Program-made: the position numbers and the translations under genes
From: Acidimicrobiaceae bacterium
GTDB taxonomy: Bacteria; Actinomycetota; Acidimicrobiia; Acidimicrobiales; RAAP-2
DNA length: 64,000 nucleotides
Direction of reading: 5' to 3'
NCBI GenBank assembly: GCA_003158855.1
Contig: PMLJ01000009.1
Span: 1-64,000, forward strand
Shown: positions 24,784 through 33,917 of the stretch, piece after piece
How positions within the stretch are numbered: the stretch's first letter is position 1
Layout of the letters: every line of letters starts with the position of its first letter
Notes under the pieces: generated by a model
What the model was told of the DNA's origin: nothing
Database searches by the model: none
What the model saw: only the letters and a program-made list of their open reading frames with translations

Positions 24784-26358
24784 TCAGACGGGGGCCATCA
24801 CCACGCCGGGCTCGGCCCGTTCACCCGGGCGATCCTCGTGCTCGACAAGGCGCTCGTGGAGGTCTTCGCGGACGCTGGCGAACGAGGGGTCGTTGAAGCG
24901 GTTCACGCGTTGCCACGGGTCGTCCGCCAGATCGTACAGCTCGCCCTCGCTGCCGTCATGAAGCGTCCCGGGACGGTACTCGCTGTAGAGGTGACCGCGA
25001 GTCACGACCGATCGGACGTGCACGTCGACTCCGAACAGGGCCGAATCCCACTCGGTGACCGTCGATTCGAACGAGCGGGCGTGGGCATCGTCGTCATCGA
25101 CCGGCAACGAGGCGCCTTCGACCCACGCCGGCGCAGGCTGGCCGGCCACCGCCAAGAACGTCGCCGCTAGCGACACCAAGCTCACGGGTGCCGTCACCAC
25201 GCTGGCGCGCGATTCGGTGGAGCGCGCCGGACGCCAGATCAGGGGCAGCCGCATCAACGCATCGACGTGGTAAGGGCCCTTGAACAAGAAGCCGAAATCA
25301 CCTTGAAACTCTCCGTGGTCGGTCGTAAAGATGACATCGACGTCATCGCCCCATCCCTTCGCCTCGATGGCCTTCATGACCTTGCCGATCGCTTCGTCAA
25401 TCAGCTCGACCTCGACCGCGTTCAGCGCGTTCACCTCTCGCACCTGATCTGCGGTGAGCGTTGCGGGAACCCACTTCGCGGGCGCTTCGTAGTTCGACAC
25501 GAGTGTCCCGTCGTACCAGGCACGCCAGTGCCGGGCCTTGGCGTCGATCAGCTCTTCGCGTTCGCTGGGCCTTTCTGGATAGTTCGCCGGCAACGGAACC
25601 TCCCTCCAGGGCACGCGACCAATCTCTGACTTCGGCGGATCCCACGGGTGATGAGGGTCGGGGAAACTCATCCAACAGAACCAGTCCTTGTCGTCGTCCT
25701 GGCGGTCGAGCCACGAGATCGTTCGCTGCGCCACCCAGTCGGTGTGGTACCAGTCACGCTGTACGCCGTTGAACTTCACCTGGGGCGCTCCGGTGTCGCC
25801 GCCACCCGCCGCATTCACGTTGAGTTCCGCATCGAGCACCGGGTAGAAACCCGGCGCAGCCTCCGGATGATTTGCGTTGATCCACTTTGCATAGTGCAAG
25901 GGGCCCATGACGCCGTGGGCCGCAAACTCCAGGTAGTCAAACCCGCGGTGAACACCACGCCGGCCGTCGAACCAGTCCTGCTCGATCGTGGGGATTCCGA
26001 GGCTGGCGAGCGAGTTTTCGGCGAAACGCCCAAAGGGATCCATCATGGGCTCGAAGTGCGCCTTGCCAATGAGCGCCGTCGCGTAGCCGGCATCGTGCAG
26101 ACTCTCCGCTACCGACGGAGCGTCGACCGCGAGCGCGACCCCGTTCATCCATGCCCCGTGCGTGCTAGGAAACTGCCCGGTCAGCATCGATGCTCGCGAG
26201 GGCATACAAACGACGGACGTCGGCTGGCAACGCTCGTAACGGATACCTTCGCCGGCGAGACCGTCGAGCACCGGGGTGCGAGCGAGGATGCCTCCGTTCA
26301 CGCCCAGGGTGTCGTAACGCTGCTGATCAGTTGTTATGAAGAGGATCTTTCGTCCCAT
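24784..26358 (-). CDS. Sulfatase (formylglycine-dependent)
   Basis: Hydrolyses a sulfate ester; substrate unknown. It has 524 residues. The N-terminal metal site is in FITTDQQRYDTLG. The maturation motif C51-M-P-S-R55 followed by ASMLTGQFPSTHG is the signature that a formylglycine-generating enzyme converts. Further metal-site residues are in IFTTDHGEFQGDFG. No signal peptide is seen, so it is cytoplasmic unless exported another way. It sits four bases downstream of an SRPBCC gene, within the menaquinone region, with no obvious link to it. Confidence 0.9.
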   Translation of the reverse strand: MGRKILFITTDQQRYDTLGVNGGILARTPVLDGLAGEGIRYERCQPTSVVCMPSRASMLTGQFPSTHGAWMNGVALAVDAPSVAESLHDAGYATALIGKAHFEPMMDPFGRFAENSLASLGIPTIEQDWFDGRRGVHRGFDYLEFAAHGVMGPLHYAKWINANHPEAAPGFYPVLDAELNVNAAGGGDTGAPQVKFNGVQRDWYHTDWVAQRTISWLDRQDDDKDWFCWMSFPDPHHPWDPPKSEIGRVPWREVPLPANYPERPSEREELIDAKARHWRAWYDGTLVSNYEAPAKWVPATLTADQVREVNALNAVEVELIDEAIGKVMKAIEAKGWGDDVDVIFTTDHGEFQGDFGFLFKGPYHVDALMRLPLIWRPARSTESRASVVTAPVSLVSLAATFLAVAGQPAPAWVEGASLPVDDDDAHARSFESTVTEWDSALFGVDVHVRSVVTRGHLYSEYRPGTLHDGSEGELYDLADDPWQRVNRFNDPSFASVREDLHERLVEHEDRPGERAEPGVVMAPV

Positions 26359-26361
26359 CGA

Positions 26362-26757
26362 TCACCCCGCCAGTTCCTCGCCGAGGCGCTTGATTTCCGC
26401 CAGGGCGTACTTGGTGCCTCCGGCGATGATCAGCGCCAGCACGTCGGGCTCGGCGGTCGTTGAGTACACGCAGAGCGAGTCGTTGACGCCGAGCGCAATG
26501 AGGTCGATGACCCCCAAGTGGAACTTATACATGGGTGCGGTTATGCGGTAGGCGAACCTGCGGAGCAGGGGATCATTGGTCAGGATCTCCTCGGGCATCT
26601 CGAGACCAGTCTTGGTCCTGATGACGCGATGGTTGCCGTCGACCGTGCACGAATCGATTCCGGGGAACCATTGAGGTATTGATTCAGGACGGGTGATGAC
26701 CCCCCACACCACATTCGCCGGAGCTGAAATTCGAATCTCGTGCCGAAGCGACGCCAC
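26362..26757 (-). CDS. SRPBCC family protein
   Basis: 131 residues with the START/polyketide-cyclase pattern: IRISAPANVVWGVITRPESIPQWFPGIDSC at the N-terminus and a long C-terminal helix (IIAGGTKYALAEIKRLGEEL). Such proteins bind hydrophobic ligands in a deep cavity. GTG start. It is followed after only three bases by the sulfatase, so the two may work together; the ligand is unknown. Confidence 0.8.
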   Translation of the reverse strand: MASLRHEIRISAPANVVWGVITRPESIPQWFPGIDSCTVDGNHRVIRTKTGLEMPEEILTNDPLLRRFAYRITAPMYKFHLGVIDLIALGVNDSLCVYSTTAEPDVLALIIAGGTKYALAEIKRLGEELAG

Positions 26758-26801
26758 TGTCCACCCACGCTTTCCCCCAGCAAACCTACTTCGAAGCGGC
26801 G

Positions 26802-26807
26802 TAGTGT
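26802..26807 (+). promoter_or_regulatory. -10 box of menE, leaderless type
   Basis: TAGTGT, six bases before GTG 26814, in the divergent gap with the SRPBCC gene. Confidence 0.5.
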
Positions 26808-26813
26808 CACAGG

Positions 26814-27923
26814 GTGAATTCGTTGCTGGCTCTCGACTTTCCCCTCGGCCCGGGCCTGGAAGCCTCCCTGCGGCAGTGCGTGGAAGATCGAGTCGCCTTT
26901 TGCGTGCTCGATCAGCGAGTTTCGCAGAGGCGGCGCGAGGAGGAGCTCGATCTTCTCGGGGCCACCGCTGTACTGGACCCGAGCGGACGCCACTCGCGTC
27001 GCAGCGGTCGACAAGTCGATGACGAGATCGGCCTGGTCATGTTGACGTCGGGTTCGAGCGGCACCGCGAAGGCCGCGGAGCTGACGTGGAGTGCACTTAG
27101 AGCGAGCGCCGTACTCACCCAAGCGACGCTGCGAGGCGACCACGACCCCGTCTGGTACCCGTGCCTTCCGGCCAATCACATTGGAGGACTCGCGGTGCTC
27201 CTGAGGACGATCTTCGACGATGCCACCCTCGTGTGGGGCGCGCCCGACGACCTCTCCTCGGCGGTGCGCCGCGGCGCAACCCACGTGTCAGTCGTTCGAG
27301 CGCAGCTGGCCCGCTACGACCTGAGCGGCTTCGAGAAGGTCCTGCTCGGCGGCGCGCGGCCGCCGAGCGCCTTGCCCGAAAACGTCATAACCACCTGGGG
27401 AATGACCGAGACCGGATCCGGCGTCGTCTACGACCGCATCGCGCTTCCAGGAGTCGAAGTGGCGAGCGTCGAGGGTCAGATCATTGTTCGAAGCCCGACA
27501 CTCTTTCGTTCGTACCGGACCTCGCCGCGTCCATCTATCGCCGGACCCGACGGCAAGGATGACTGGTTTCCCACCGGTGACGCCGGTGACGTCGTTGACG
27601 GAATGGTCTCCGTGCGAGGGCGCCTCGACTACGTGATCAACACGGGAGGCGAGAAGCTCTGGCCCGAGGACCTCGAAGCGCTGCTCATGTCGCTCGATCA
27701 AGTGAACGATGTAGCCGTGCTGGGCCAACCAGACTCCGAATGGGGCGAGCGCGTTGTCGCGCTGATCGTGAGCGAACACCGTGACCTCACCCAGGAGATA
27801 TTCGACGTCGCCAGTGAGCGAATTGGTCCATGGGCCAAGCCCAAGACAATCATCTTCGTCGATCGTATTCCGCGCACCGCCAACGGGAAGATTCGCCGGA
27901 GCGAACTGGCGGGACTTCTCTAG
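26814..27923 (+). CDS. menE: MenE-like o-succinylbenzoate-CoA ligase
   Basis: Acyl-adenylate-forming enzyme; 369 residues, shorter than most family members (about 450), mainly in the N-terminal region. The P-loop is LVMLTSGSSGTAKAAELTW. TTWGMTETGSGVVYD, WFPTGDAGDVVDGMVSVRGRLDYVINTGGEKLWPEDLE and the catalytic Lys in TANGKIRRSEL follow in order. The MenE assignment comes from the compact form and the men genes around it. GTG 26814 has a leaderless-type box. Its TAG shares CTAG with the convergent SDR gene. Confidence 0.85.
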   Translation: MNSLLALDFPLGPGLEASLRQCVEDRVAFCVLDQRVSQRRREEELDLLGATAVLDPSGRHSRRSGRQVDDEIGLVMLTSGSSGTAKAAELTWSALRASAVLTQATLRGDHDPVWYPCLPANHIGGLAVLLRTIFDDATLVWGAPDDLSSAVRRGATHVSVVRAQLARYDLSGFEKVLLGGARPPSALPENVITTWGMTETGSGVVYDRIALPGVEVASVEGQIIVRSPTLFRSYRTSPRPSIAGPDGKDDWFPTGDAGDVVDGMVSVRGRLDYVINTGGEKLWPEDLEALLMSLDQVNDVAVLGQPDSEWGERVVALIVSEHRDLTQEIFDVASERIGPWAKPKTIIFVDRIPRTANGKIRRSELAGLL

Positions 27924-28690
27924 CCGACGCCACCCGATGGCTGGTTGGTGGTGCCGCCGTCGATGACGATCGTCTGACCCGTTATCCAGGAAGACGAATC
28001 ACTCACGAGCATCAATGCCATCTCAGCGATGTCATCGGGCTCGCCGAGTCGCCTCATCGGGATGTGTCCGGTGAGGAGGTCCTCGTTCTTTTCCCAGAGA
28101 CCGCGGGCCAGATCCGATCGAACGACTCCCGGCGCGATGGCGTTGACGCGCACCTTGGGAGCGAGCTCCCAGGCGAACTGCTTCGTCAGATGAATGACCG
28201 CGGCTTTCGTGACGTTGTACCATCCGAGCCCCGGCTCGGGTCCCAGCCCGCCGACCGAAGCGATGTTGAGCACCACGCCACCGTGCTCGCCCATCCACTG
28301 GTGCCAGGCCGCAGCGGTGTGGATGACGATCGACGCCTGATTGACTTCGTAGGTCTTCTGCATTCTTGCGTCATCAATGTCGACCAACGGTCCGTAGTAC
28401 GGATTGGTCGCAGCGTTGTTCACCAAGATGTCGATCCGTCCAAACCTCTCAATGGTCTCGGCGACGAGTCGGTCGGCGTCTTGGCGTGACCCCACGTGCG
28501 CAACGACCGCGTGCACGGAACGGGCGTCGCTGAATGTCGAGAGCGCCTCTGCAAGATTCGACTCGTTCCGAGACGAGATGACGGCGCGGCCTCCACGCTC
28601 GACGACGCCCCGGGCAATGGCCAAGCCGATTCCCCGACTGGCGCCGGTCACCAGGGCCACCCGGCCCTCAAGGCACGCTTCCGTGGTCAA
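27920..28690 (-). CDS. Short-chain dehydrogenase/reductase
   Basis: 256 residues, classical SDR. The nucleotide site is TGASRGIG, followed by NNAAT, the catalytic Tyr-x3-Lys in WYNVTKAA with the Ser in NIASVGG, and a C-terminal SSWITGQTIVIDGGTTNQ. It could be a sugar or polyol dehydrogenase, because it is the last gene after an ABC sugar transporter. The start is TTG 28690 with AGGA nearby. The 3' end shares CTAG with menE. Confidence 0.9.
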   Translation of the reverse strand: MTTEACLEGRVALVTGASRGIGLAIARGVVERGGRAVISSRNESNLAEALSTFSDARSVHAVVAHVGSRQDADRLVAETIERFGRIDILVNNAATNPYYGPLVDIDDARMQKTYEVNQASIVIHTAAAWHQWMGEHGGVVLNIASVGGLGPEPGLGWYNVTKAAVIHLTKQFAWELAPKVRVNAIAPGVVRSDLARGLWEKNEDLLTGHIPMRRLGEPDDIAEMALMLVSDSSSWITGQTIVIDGGTTNQPSGGVG

Positions 28691-28718
28691 GTCCTGGTTC
28701 CTTTTGCCGCGACCCGGA

Positions 28719-29972
28719 TCAACTGGTCGCGCTACGTCGGCGCGCTATCGCGTCCACGGTGACCGCGGCGAGAAGCACCACGCCGGTCACGATGTACTGG
28801 GTCGAGGCGCTCATGCTGAGCAGCGCCATCCCGTTGTAGATGGTGGCGATGATGATTCCGCCGACGACGGCGTGGATCATCTTGCCGCGTCCACCGAAGA
28901 GGCTGGTGCCGCCGATAACGGCTGCCGCAATCGCGTAGAGAGTCAGGGTGCTCGGCGGTCCGTCATTGACCCCATTGAGGTTCGACACGTACAAGAGGCC
29001 GCCGACTCCACCCGTGAGGCCAGCCAGACAGAACGCGAGAAGGCGGTAGCGCTCCACCCTCACGCCAGCGCGACGAGCGGCTTCGGTGTTTCCGCCGATC
29101 GCGTAGATGTAACGTCCCGCCTTCGTCTTGGTGAGGATGAGTGTCCCGAACGACAAGACACCCAGGTCAACTGGAATGGCGAAGGGCATGCCGCTCAGCG
29201 GAACGAAGGTGCCTCGGTTGGCGTTAAACACCATCGCGAGGATGATGCCCGCCGCCGCAAGCAGCGCAACCTTTCCAATGACGAACGACAGGGGGTCGGT
29301 CGCGAGCCCACTCGATCGACGGCTCACGTCCGTCCTGATCATCCGGTAACCCAGGAACGCGACGCCGGCGACAATCAATATCCAAGTCCACAACGGCGTC
29401 AGGTAGCCGTAGACGAGGTCGTACAGCACCTTCTCGTGGACCGGGATTGTGCCACCGGTGCCCTGGGCATCCACCAGGTAGATAAGCACGCCTTGGAAGG
29501 CCAGGAAACCGGCCAGGGTGACGATGAATGAGGGGACCTTAAGTCTGACCACAATCAGTCCGTAGAGCGCACCGATGGCCGTAACGACGAGCACCCCAGC
29601 GGGCAGGGCCAGGAACCAGGACAAGTTGAACTGGGGATCGACGAGGATCACCGCGACAGCTCCACCGAGCACCGAAGTAATCCCAATCGAAAGGTCGATC
29701 TCTCCGAGCAGCAGCAGCCAGATCTCGGCCATTCCGAGCAGGATGAAGATAGTCGCCTGCACGAAGAGATTCACCAGGTTCCCGGAAGAAAGGAACGCGG
29801 CATTCCTTATCTGGAAATAGACGACCAGTACGAGAAGGCCGACGAGGACCGGCAGCATCCCGCTGTCGCCTTGTCGCATGCGCTTGACCAGTAATCCAAT
29901 CGAATTCGGATTGGGAATCGAAAGGTCTTCTTCCACATGCAGCGTGGGGTCTTCTTGGTGAGGGGCAGACAA
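28719..29972 (-). CDS. Sugar ABC transporter permease (XylH/RbsC family)
   Basis: 417 residues, about ten to twelve membrane helices. The family motif is seen in LLLGEIDLSIG near the N-terminus, and AIGGNTEAARRAGVRVERYR is the cytoplasmic loop that contacts the ATPase. YAIAAAVIGGTSLFGGRGK and the C-terminal helices complete the fold. The start is a TTG. It lies between the ATPase and the SDR gene in a substrate-binding protein - ATPase - permease order. Confidence 0.92.
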   Translation of the reverse strand: MSAPHQEDPTLHVEEDLSIPNPNSIGLLVKRMRQGDSGMLPVLVGLLVLVVYFQIRNAAFLSSGNLVNLFVQATIFILLGMAEIWLLLLGEIDLSIGITSVLGGAVAVILVDPQFNLSWFLALPAGVLVVTAIGALYGLIVVRLKVPSFIVTLAGFLAFQGVLIYLVDAQGTGGTIPVHEKVLYDLVYGYLTPLWTWILIVAGVAFLGYRMIRTDVSRRSSGLATDPLSFVIGKVALLAAAGIILAMVFNANRGTFVPLSGMPFAIPVDLGVLSFGTLILTKTKAGRYIYAIGGNTEAARRAGVRVERYRLLAFCLAGLTGGVGGLLYVSNLNGVNDGPPSTLTLYAIAAAVIGGTSLFGGRGKMIHAVVGGIIIATIYNGMALLSMSASTQYIVTGVVLLAAVTVDAIARRRSATS

Positions 29973-29990
29973 GATCCGGCTACCTTTCGA

Positions 29991-30836
29991 TTACGAGCTT
30001 GGAGTAAGCGTGGATGGCACACGACTGGAGTGGCCGGTCGTGATGAGTTCTACCGCACTCGCGGTGTCGTAGTTCGAAGCCGGACCTTCGCTGCACAGCG
30101 TTCCCAGGTGCATGACGGCAATGCGGTCAGCGACGGTGAACACATCGTTCAGGTTGTGCGAAATGACGAGCACCGCCATCCCGCGCGACGAAAGCGTGCG
30201 GATCAACTGGAGAACCTGGGCGGTCTGGGTCACGCCGAGCGCGGCAGTGGGTTCGTCCATGATCACCAACTGCGATTCGCGCATGACTGCACGCGCAACC
30301 GCGATGGCTTGGCGTTGACCACCCGACAGCGATGCGACTAGTTGGCGTACCGACTTCACGGTGGACACCGAGAGGTCCCTTAGAAGCTGATTGGTGGCCA
30401 ACTCCATCTTGATCTCGTCAAGCATCTCGAACTTGGTCTCCTCACGCCCCAGATACATGTTCTGGACGATGTCGAGATTGTCGCAGAGGGCCAGGTCCTG
30501 GTACACCGTTGCGATGCCCAGATCGGTGGCGTTTCGCGGCGTGTGAACGTGGATCTCGTCGCCCTTCCAGTAGATATGGCCGCCGGAGGGCTCCCAAATC
30601 CCAGAAATGGTCTTAATGAGAACCGATTTTCCCGCGCCGTTGTCGCCAATGAGTGCGGTGACTTGGCCCACCGGAACGTCGAGGTTGACTCCTTGAATGG
30701 CTTGCACGGGACCGAAATTCTTCGATATGCCGCGCAGGCGCAGCAACACAGGTTCTGAGCCTGCCCCCGAGCCGTCTTGTCCGGAAGGTCCGTTGGAGGA
30801 CGATGAGGGGTTTGACGACTCGGGGGTTGTGCTCAT
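29991..30836 (-). CDS. Sugar ABC transporter ATP-binding protein, single domain
   Basis: 281 residues with a Ser/Gly-rich N-terminal tail of about 28 residues. Walker A is GDNGAGKS, the Q-loop is in ATVYQDLALCDNL, the signature is SLSGGQRQAIAVA, Walker B is LVIMDEPTAALG, and the switch His is in VLVISHNL. Many ribose/xylose-type systems have two ATPase domains in tandem; here there is one, so it probably dimerises. Placed between the binding protein and the permease. Confidence 0.93.
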   Translation of the reverse strand: MSTTPESSNPSSSSNGPSGQDGSGAGSEPVLLRLRGISKNFGPVQAIQGVNLDVPVGQVTALIGDNGAGKSVLIKTISGIWEPSGGHIYWKGDEIHVHTPRNATDLGIATVYQDLALCDNLDIVQNMYLGREETKFEMLDEIKMELATNQLLRDLSVSTVKSVRQLVASLSGGQRQAIAVARAVMRESQLVIMDEPTAALGVTQTAQVLQLIRTLSSRGMAVLVISHNLNDVFTVADRIAVMHLGTLCSEGPASNYDTASAVELITTGHSSRVPSTLTPSS

Positions 30837-30846
30837 TTCCTATCGA

Positions 30847-32070
30847 CTACTTGATGCCGTAGGTGGTGCAGTCAGCCGCGTAGGTTGGCTGAACTGCGTT
30901 CAGAACCGTAGGCGCAGATGAGGTGCACAGGTCCGAAACCTTGATGACCTTGTCCTTGATCACGGTGCTCTCAACCTTCGTAGGAGTAACCCACGTTGCA
31001 ACCAGCAGAACCGATGGAACGTGCTTCAGGCTGTTGATGAGTGCAGCGGAGTCGGTCGACTTGCCGTTGACCAGGCCCGATGGTGGCTTGACGCCAGCAC
31101 GCAGGTAGATCGCCAAGGCAGCCGCGGCCTGGGCCTCAAGCCAGATCGGCTTGTAGACGGTGCCGCACTGGTAGCCCGAAATGACGTTCTGGAAACCGGT
31201 CAAACTTGCATCTTGACCCGTGAACGGGATGGTCTTAGGAGTCAGACCCTTGCTCTGCAGGTAGCCGATGATTGGCGCGGCGTTGGCGTCGTTAGGCGTC
31301 ACAACCGCATTGATCTTCGGATTGGCTGCGTACGCACCTTGGAAGTCACCCAAGGCGACTGTTGGGGTCCAGGTACCGGTGTTCTCGTTGACGACGTTCC
31401 CTGCTGCGGTGGTGAAACCGGCTGCGCTCAACACTGCGTTGTAGCCCTGAGCGAACAACGTCGCGTTGTTGTCGGTCGGAGCACCCTTCATCACGTAAAT
31501 GAGTGGGGTCTTGACGCCCCAATCGGTGATGCAGCTTGTTTCGCCCTTGCCAATCAGGGTACCGACTGCCACGTTGTCGAAGCTGACGTAGTAGCTACGC
31601 GCTCCACCAAGTGTCAGACGGTCGTAGTCAATCACCTTGACGCCGCGAGCCTTGGCGTAAGCCTCGATGATGGCGCCGGTTGTCGAGTCAAGCGGGTCCA
31701 GCAGAAGCACCTTGGCTCCCTTGGCAATGGCTGCCTGGGCGTCGGTGTACTGCGTGGTGTCACTTCCCTGGGCGTTCTGAACCGTGTACTGCTTGGTGGT
31801 CAGGCCGGCAGCCTTGAATGCCTGCTTCAGGTACGGAGCGTCAAACTCCGTGTATCGAGCTGAAGTAACCGTGTCGGGCAGGATAACGGCAATGCTGCCC
31901 CTGCCCTTGTGCACGATGGACTTCAGGTACTTCATGGTCGAAAAGCTCGTGTTAAACGTGCTGTCCTTCACCGTTGGTGTGCTAGCGGAACTCACGGCCG
32001 GCAACATTGCGACGACAAAACTGCCGACCAATGCCACCGACGCAAGCGCCTTCGCTGTCTTGAACTTCAT
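30847..32070 (-). CDS. Sugar ABC transporter substrate-binding protein (XylF-like)
   Basis: 407 residues. The signal peptide is MKFKTAKALASVALVGSFVV with cleavage near SSA-STP. The mature protein has the periplasmic binding protein type I fold: SIAVILPDTVTSARYTEFD, LLLDPLDSTTGA, VNENTGTWTP and AVVTPNDANAAPIIGYLQ match the XylF group. The exact sugar cannot be read from the sequence. ATG 32070 follows GGGGA. A perfect palindrome (32216-32227) about 150 bp upstream is a likely control site. Confidence 0.9.
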   Translation of the reverse strand: MKFKTAKALASVALVGSFVVAMLPAVSSASTPTVKDSTFNTSFSTMKYLKSIVHKGRGSIAVILPDTVTSARYTEFDAPYLKQAFKAAGLTTKQYTVQNAQGSDTTQYTDAQAAIAKGAKVLLLDPLDSTTGAIIEAYAKARGVKVIDYDRLTLGGARSYYVSFDNVAVGTLIGKGETSCITDWGVKTPLIYVMKGAPTDNNATLFAQGYNAVLSAAGFTTAAGNVVNENTGTWTPTVALGDFQGAYAANPKINAVVTPNDANAAPIIGYLQSKGLTPKTIPFTGQDASLTGFQNVISGYQCGTVYKPIWLEAQAAAALAIYLRAGVKPPSGLVNGKSTDSAALINSLKHVPSVLLVATWVTPTKVESTVIKDKVIKVSDLCTSSAPTVLNAVQPTYAADCTTYGIK

Positions 32071-32138
32071 TGTCCCCAACCCTTCTTTGGAGCCTTGCGG
32101 CCCCGATAGTTTGTCAACTTCCGAGCAATAGGTGAAAA

Positions 32139-32150
32139 CACTGCTCAGTG
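32139..32150. promoter_or_regulatory. Palindrome CACTGCTCAGTG in the binding-protein leader
   Basis: An imperfect-centre inverted repeat, CACTG-CT-CAGTG, about 70 bp before the XylF-like start. It may be a second regulator site or an RNA hairpin; no partner copy was found nearby. Confidence 0.3.
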
Positions 32151-32215
32151 GCTGAAACTAGCACGAAGAAACTTAGGAAAAATTCACATTCCGTTCATTG
32201 ACACGCCATTGAAAC

Positions 32216-32227
32216 GACAACGTTGTC
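32216..32227. promoter_or_regulatory. Putative LacI-family operator, perfect palindrome
   Basis: GACAACGTTGTC, a perfect 12-bp palindrome with the central CG typical of LacI-family operators. It lies upstream of the XylF-like gene. One-mismatch copies are found at 32701-32712 and 33974-33985, the latter next to the lacI-like gene. Confidence 0.55.
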
Positions 32228-32307
32228 ACATGGCGATCCGAACTGACTCCTCGATCATCCACGAATGCTCATCCCGCTGCGGAACTCGATCGCAACCCAC
32301 CAAATGG

Positions 32308-32705
32308 TTAGTTAATGCAACGCACAAGAAGTGCGGTGCGTGACTTCTCCGCAACCGGGAACGACTCCTTCGCGACGTGAAGTCCCGAGATGGTTCCGAG
32401 CATTGATTCGGCGGTGAACTCCAATGCAGGAGTTTCGCGCATGATCGTTCCAAGACGCCGCACCACTACGCGATTGGTCGCTCCGAGCGCGTTGGGCAAC
32501 TCGTGCGAGATGAAGATCACGCCGAAGCGTCGCACCTTGGCGGTCGCCATCGCCGCCAGCACCTCACCAGCTTGACGGGCCCCGAGGTGCTTCGTGGCCT
32601 GTCCAAGATGATGACATTCTTCGCCCACGCCATGCGCCCGAGGTGAGTGGCTATTTGTTCATGACGCTTCATCGTCTTGAAGATCACCTCAGAGTCTTCA
32701 GACAA
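32308..32705 (-). pseudogene. Decayed sugar ABC ATPase gene, C-terminal remnant
   Basis: Two overlapping frames together resemble the second half of a sugar ABC ATPase. Upstream frame: HEQIATHLGRMAWAKNVIILDRP, equivalent to the signature region and Walker B. Downstream frame: LGARQAGEVLAAMATAKVRR, then FGVIFISHELPNALGATNRV, equivalent to the D-loop, switch His and C-terminal helices. A one-base loss near the expected DEPT (GACAGGCCACG) links the frames, and the Walker B Glu is gone. No Walker A part is found upstream. The 789 bp from 32071 to 32859 hold no intact gene; apart from this remnant and the palindromes I see nothing there. Confidence 0.7.
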
Positions 32706-32712
32706 CGTTGGC
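32701..32712. promoter_or_regulatory. LacI operator-like site with one mismatch
   Basis: GACAACGTTGGC, 11 of 12 bases identical to the palindrome at 32216-32227. It lies at the upstream edge of the ATPase remnant. Confidence 0.35.
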
Positions 32713-32859
32713 GCGACACTGGCAACCTACGACCGCATTGCGAACACCATGGCCACAAGTCACGGAAATCCCCCACCACATGAAGCTTGACCAGCGGTTT
32801 TGAGTGACATGAAGCAGCGACGCCCTCTCTTCTTCAGCGAGCCAGCGCGACGGGTGATC

Positions 32860-33903
32860 CTAGCGCGCAGGAGGTATCTCTCCCGAGCCTCTCGTGATGA
32901 GTTCAGTGGGGATGACGACGCGATACGGCTCACTCCGATCGCCGTCAATCCGCTGAAAGAGAATCCGTGCGGCTTCTCGACCCATGGCGGCGACGTCTTG
33001 GGCCACAACCGTTACCGCCGGCTCGAGAAGATCGGCCATGAGAAAGTCGTCGAAGCCAACGAGCGCGATCTCGTGCTGCATCGCGGCTCCTCGAAGAGCT
33101 CGAACCGCGCCCATCGTGAGGAGGTTCTGCCCGGTGAAGAACGCCGTGGGTGGATTCTTTGACCTGAGGATCCTTGAGACCGTGTCGCAGGCCGCGTCAA
33201 TCGTCCTAAGGTCCTGCACGACAATCGCATCATCGGCGGAGATCCCCGCACGTTCCAAGGCGTCAAGGTATCCCCAGCGGCGCTCCTGCGCCGTGAAGAT
33301 CGTGGATGCGTCGCCCAAGTAGCCAATTCGCCGGTGTCCTACCTCGATGAGATGGCGAACGGCGACTGCTGTCCCCTCGCGTGAGTTGCTTCGAACCTGG
33401 TCCGCCCGCAACAATGAAGGCGGACGGTCGACGAAAACAAAGGGAGTTCCAGCCTCCTGCTCTTGTCGCAAGTACTGATGATCATGGCTGGCCGGCACGA
33501 TGATCACACCATCAACACGATGACGTGAGAGCGACGTGGTGAGTTGGCGTTCACGCCCGGGACTCTCGTCAAGGCTCCCGCCGAGCACCGATACCGAGCG
33601 CTGGTTCGCGACCTCTTCGACCGTCCGAAAGATGGTTGCCGAGAAGGGGTTTGAGAGGTCCTCGAGCAGGACGCCGATCGTCGACGAGCGCCCGTCGCGC
33701 CTGCGAAGGGCGCTCGCGCCGAAGTTCGGCTGATATCGGAGCTGCTCGGCGGCCTGGCGCACCCGCGCGGCCAACTCGACGTTCACGGTTGGTTCGTCGT
33801 TGATGACGCGCGAGACCGTCTTCAAGCTCACCCTCGCCAGCGCCGCGACATCTTTCATCGTCGCTCGAACTGACGCCGGCCCTTCGGTCATCTTTTCGCT
33901 CAC
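32860..33903 (-). CDS. LacI family transcriptional regulator
   Basis: 347 residues. The N-terminal HTH is MKDVAALARVSLKTVSRVIN, followed by the hinge (VRQAAEQLRYQPNFGASALR), then a sugar-binding core with IGVLLEDLSNPFSATIFR and a C-terminal LVGFDDFLMADLLEPAVTVV. I chose GTG 33903; upstream codons have no family match. It is divergent from a PfkB kinase gene, with operator-like repeats between them. It likely represses the transporter and kinase until a sugar inducer binds. Confidence 0.92.
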   Translation of the reverse strand: MSEKMTEGPASVRATMKDVAALARVSLKTVSRVINDEPTVNVELAARVRQAAEQLRYQPNFGASALRRRDGRSSTIGVLLEDLSNPFSATIFRTVEEVANQRSVSVLGGSLDESPGRERQLTTSLSRHRVDGVIIVPASHDHQYLRQEQEAGTPFVFVDRPPSLLRADQVRSNSREGTAVAVRHLIEVGHRRIGYLGDASTIFTAQERRWGYLDALERAGISADDAIVVQDLRTIDAACDTVSRILRSKNPPTAFFTGQNLLTMGAVRALRGAAMQHEIALVGFDDFLMADLLEPAVTVVAQDVAAMGREAARILFQRIDGDRSEPYRVVIPTELITRGSGEIPPAR

Positions 33904-33917
33904 GCCTCGTTCCCCAA

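Noticed and set aside
24784-26757. Sulfatase and SRPBCC genes as a horizontally acquired island
   Set aside because: No mobility genes, flanking repeats or obvious change in base composition; insertion between menB and menE alone is not enough evidence.
32760-33008. An 82-codon minus-strand frame downstream in the lacI-like region
   Set aside because: Shadow of the lacI-like gene in another frame; the LacI frame has the full C-terminal domain.
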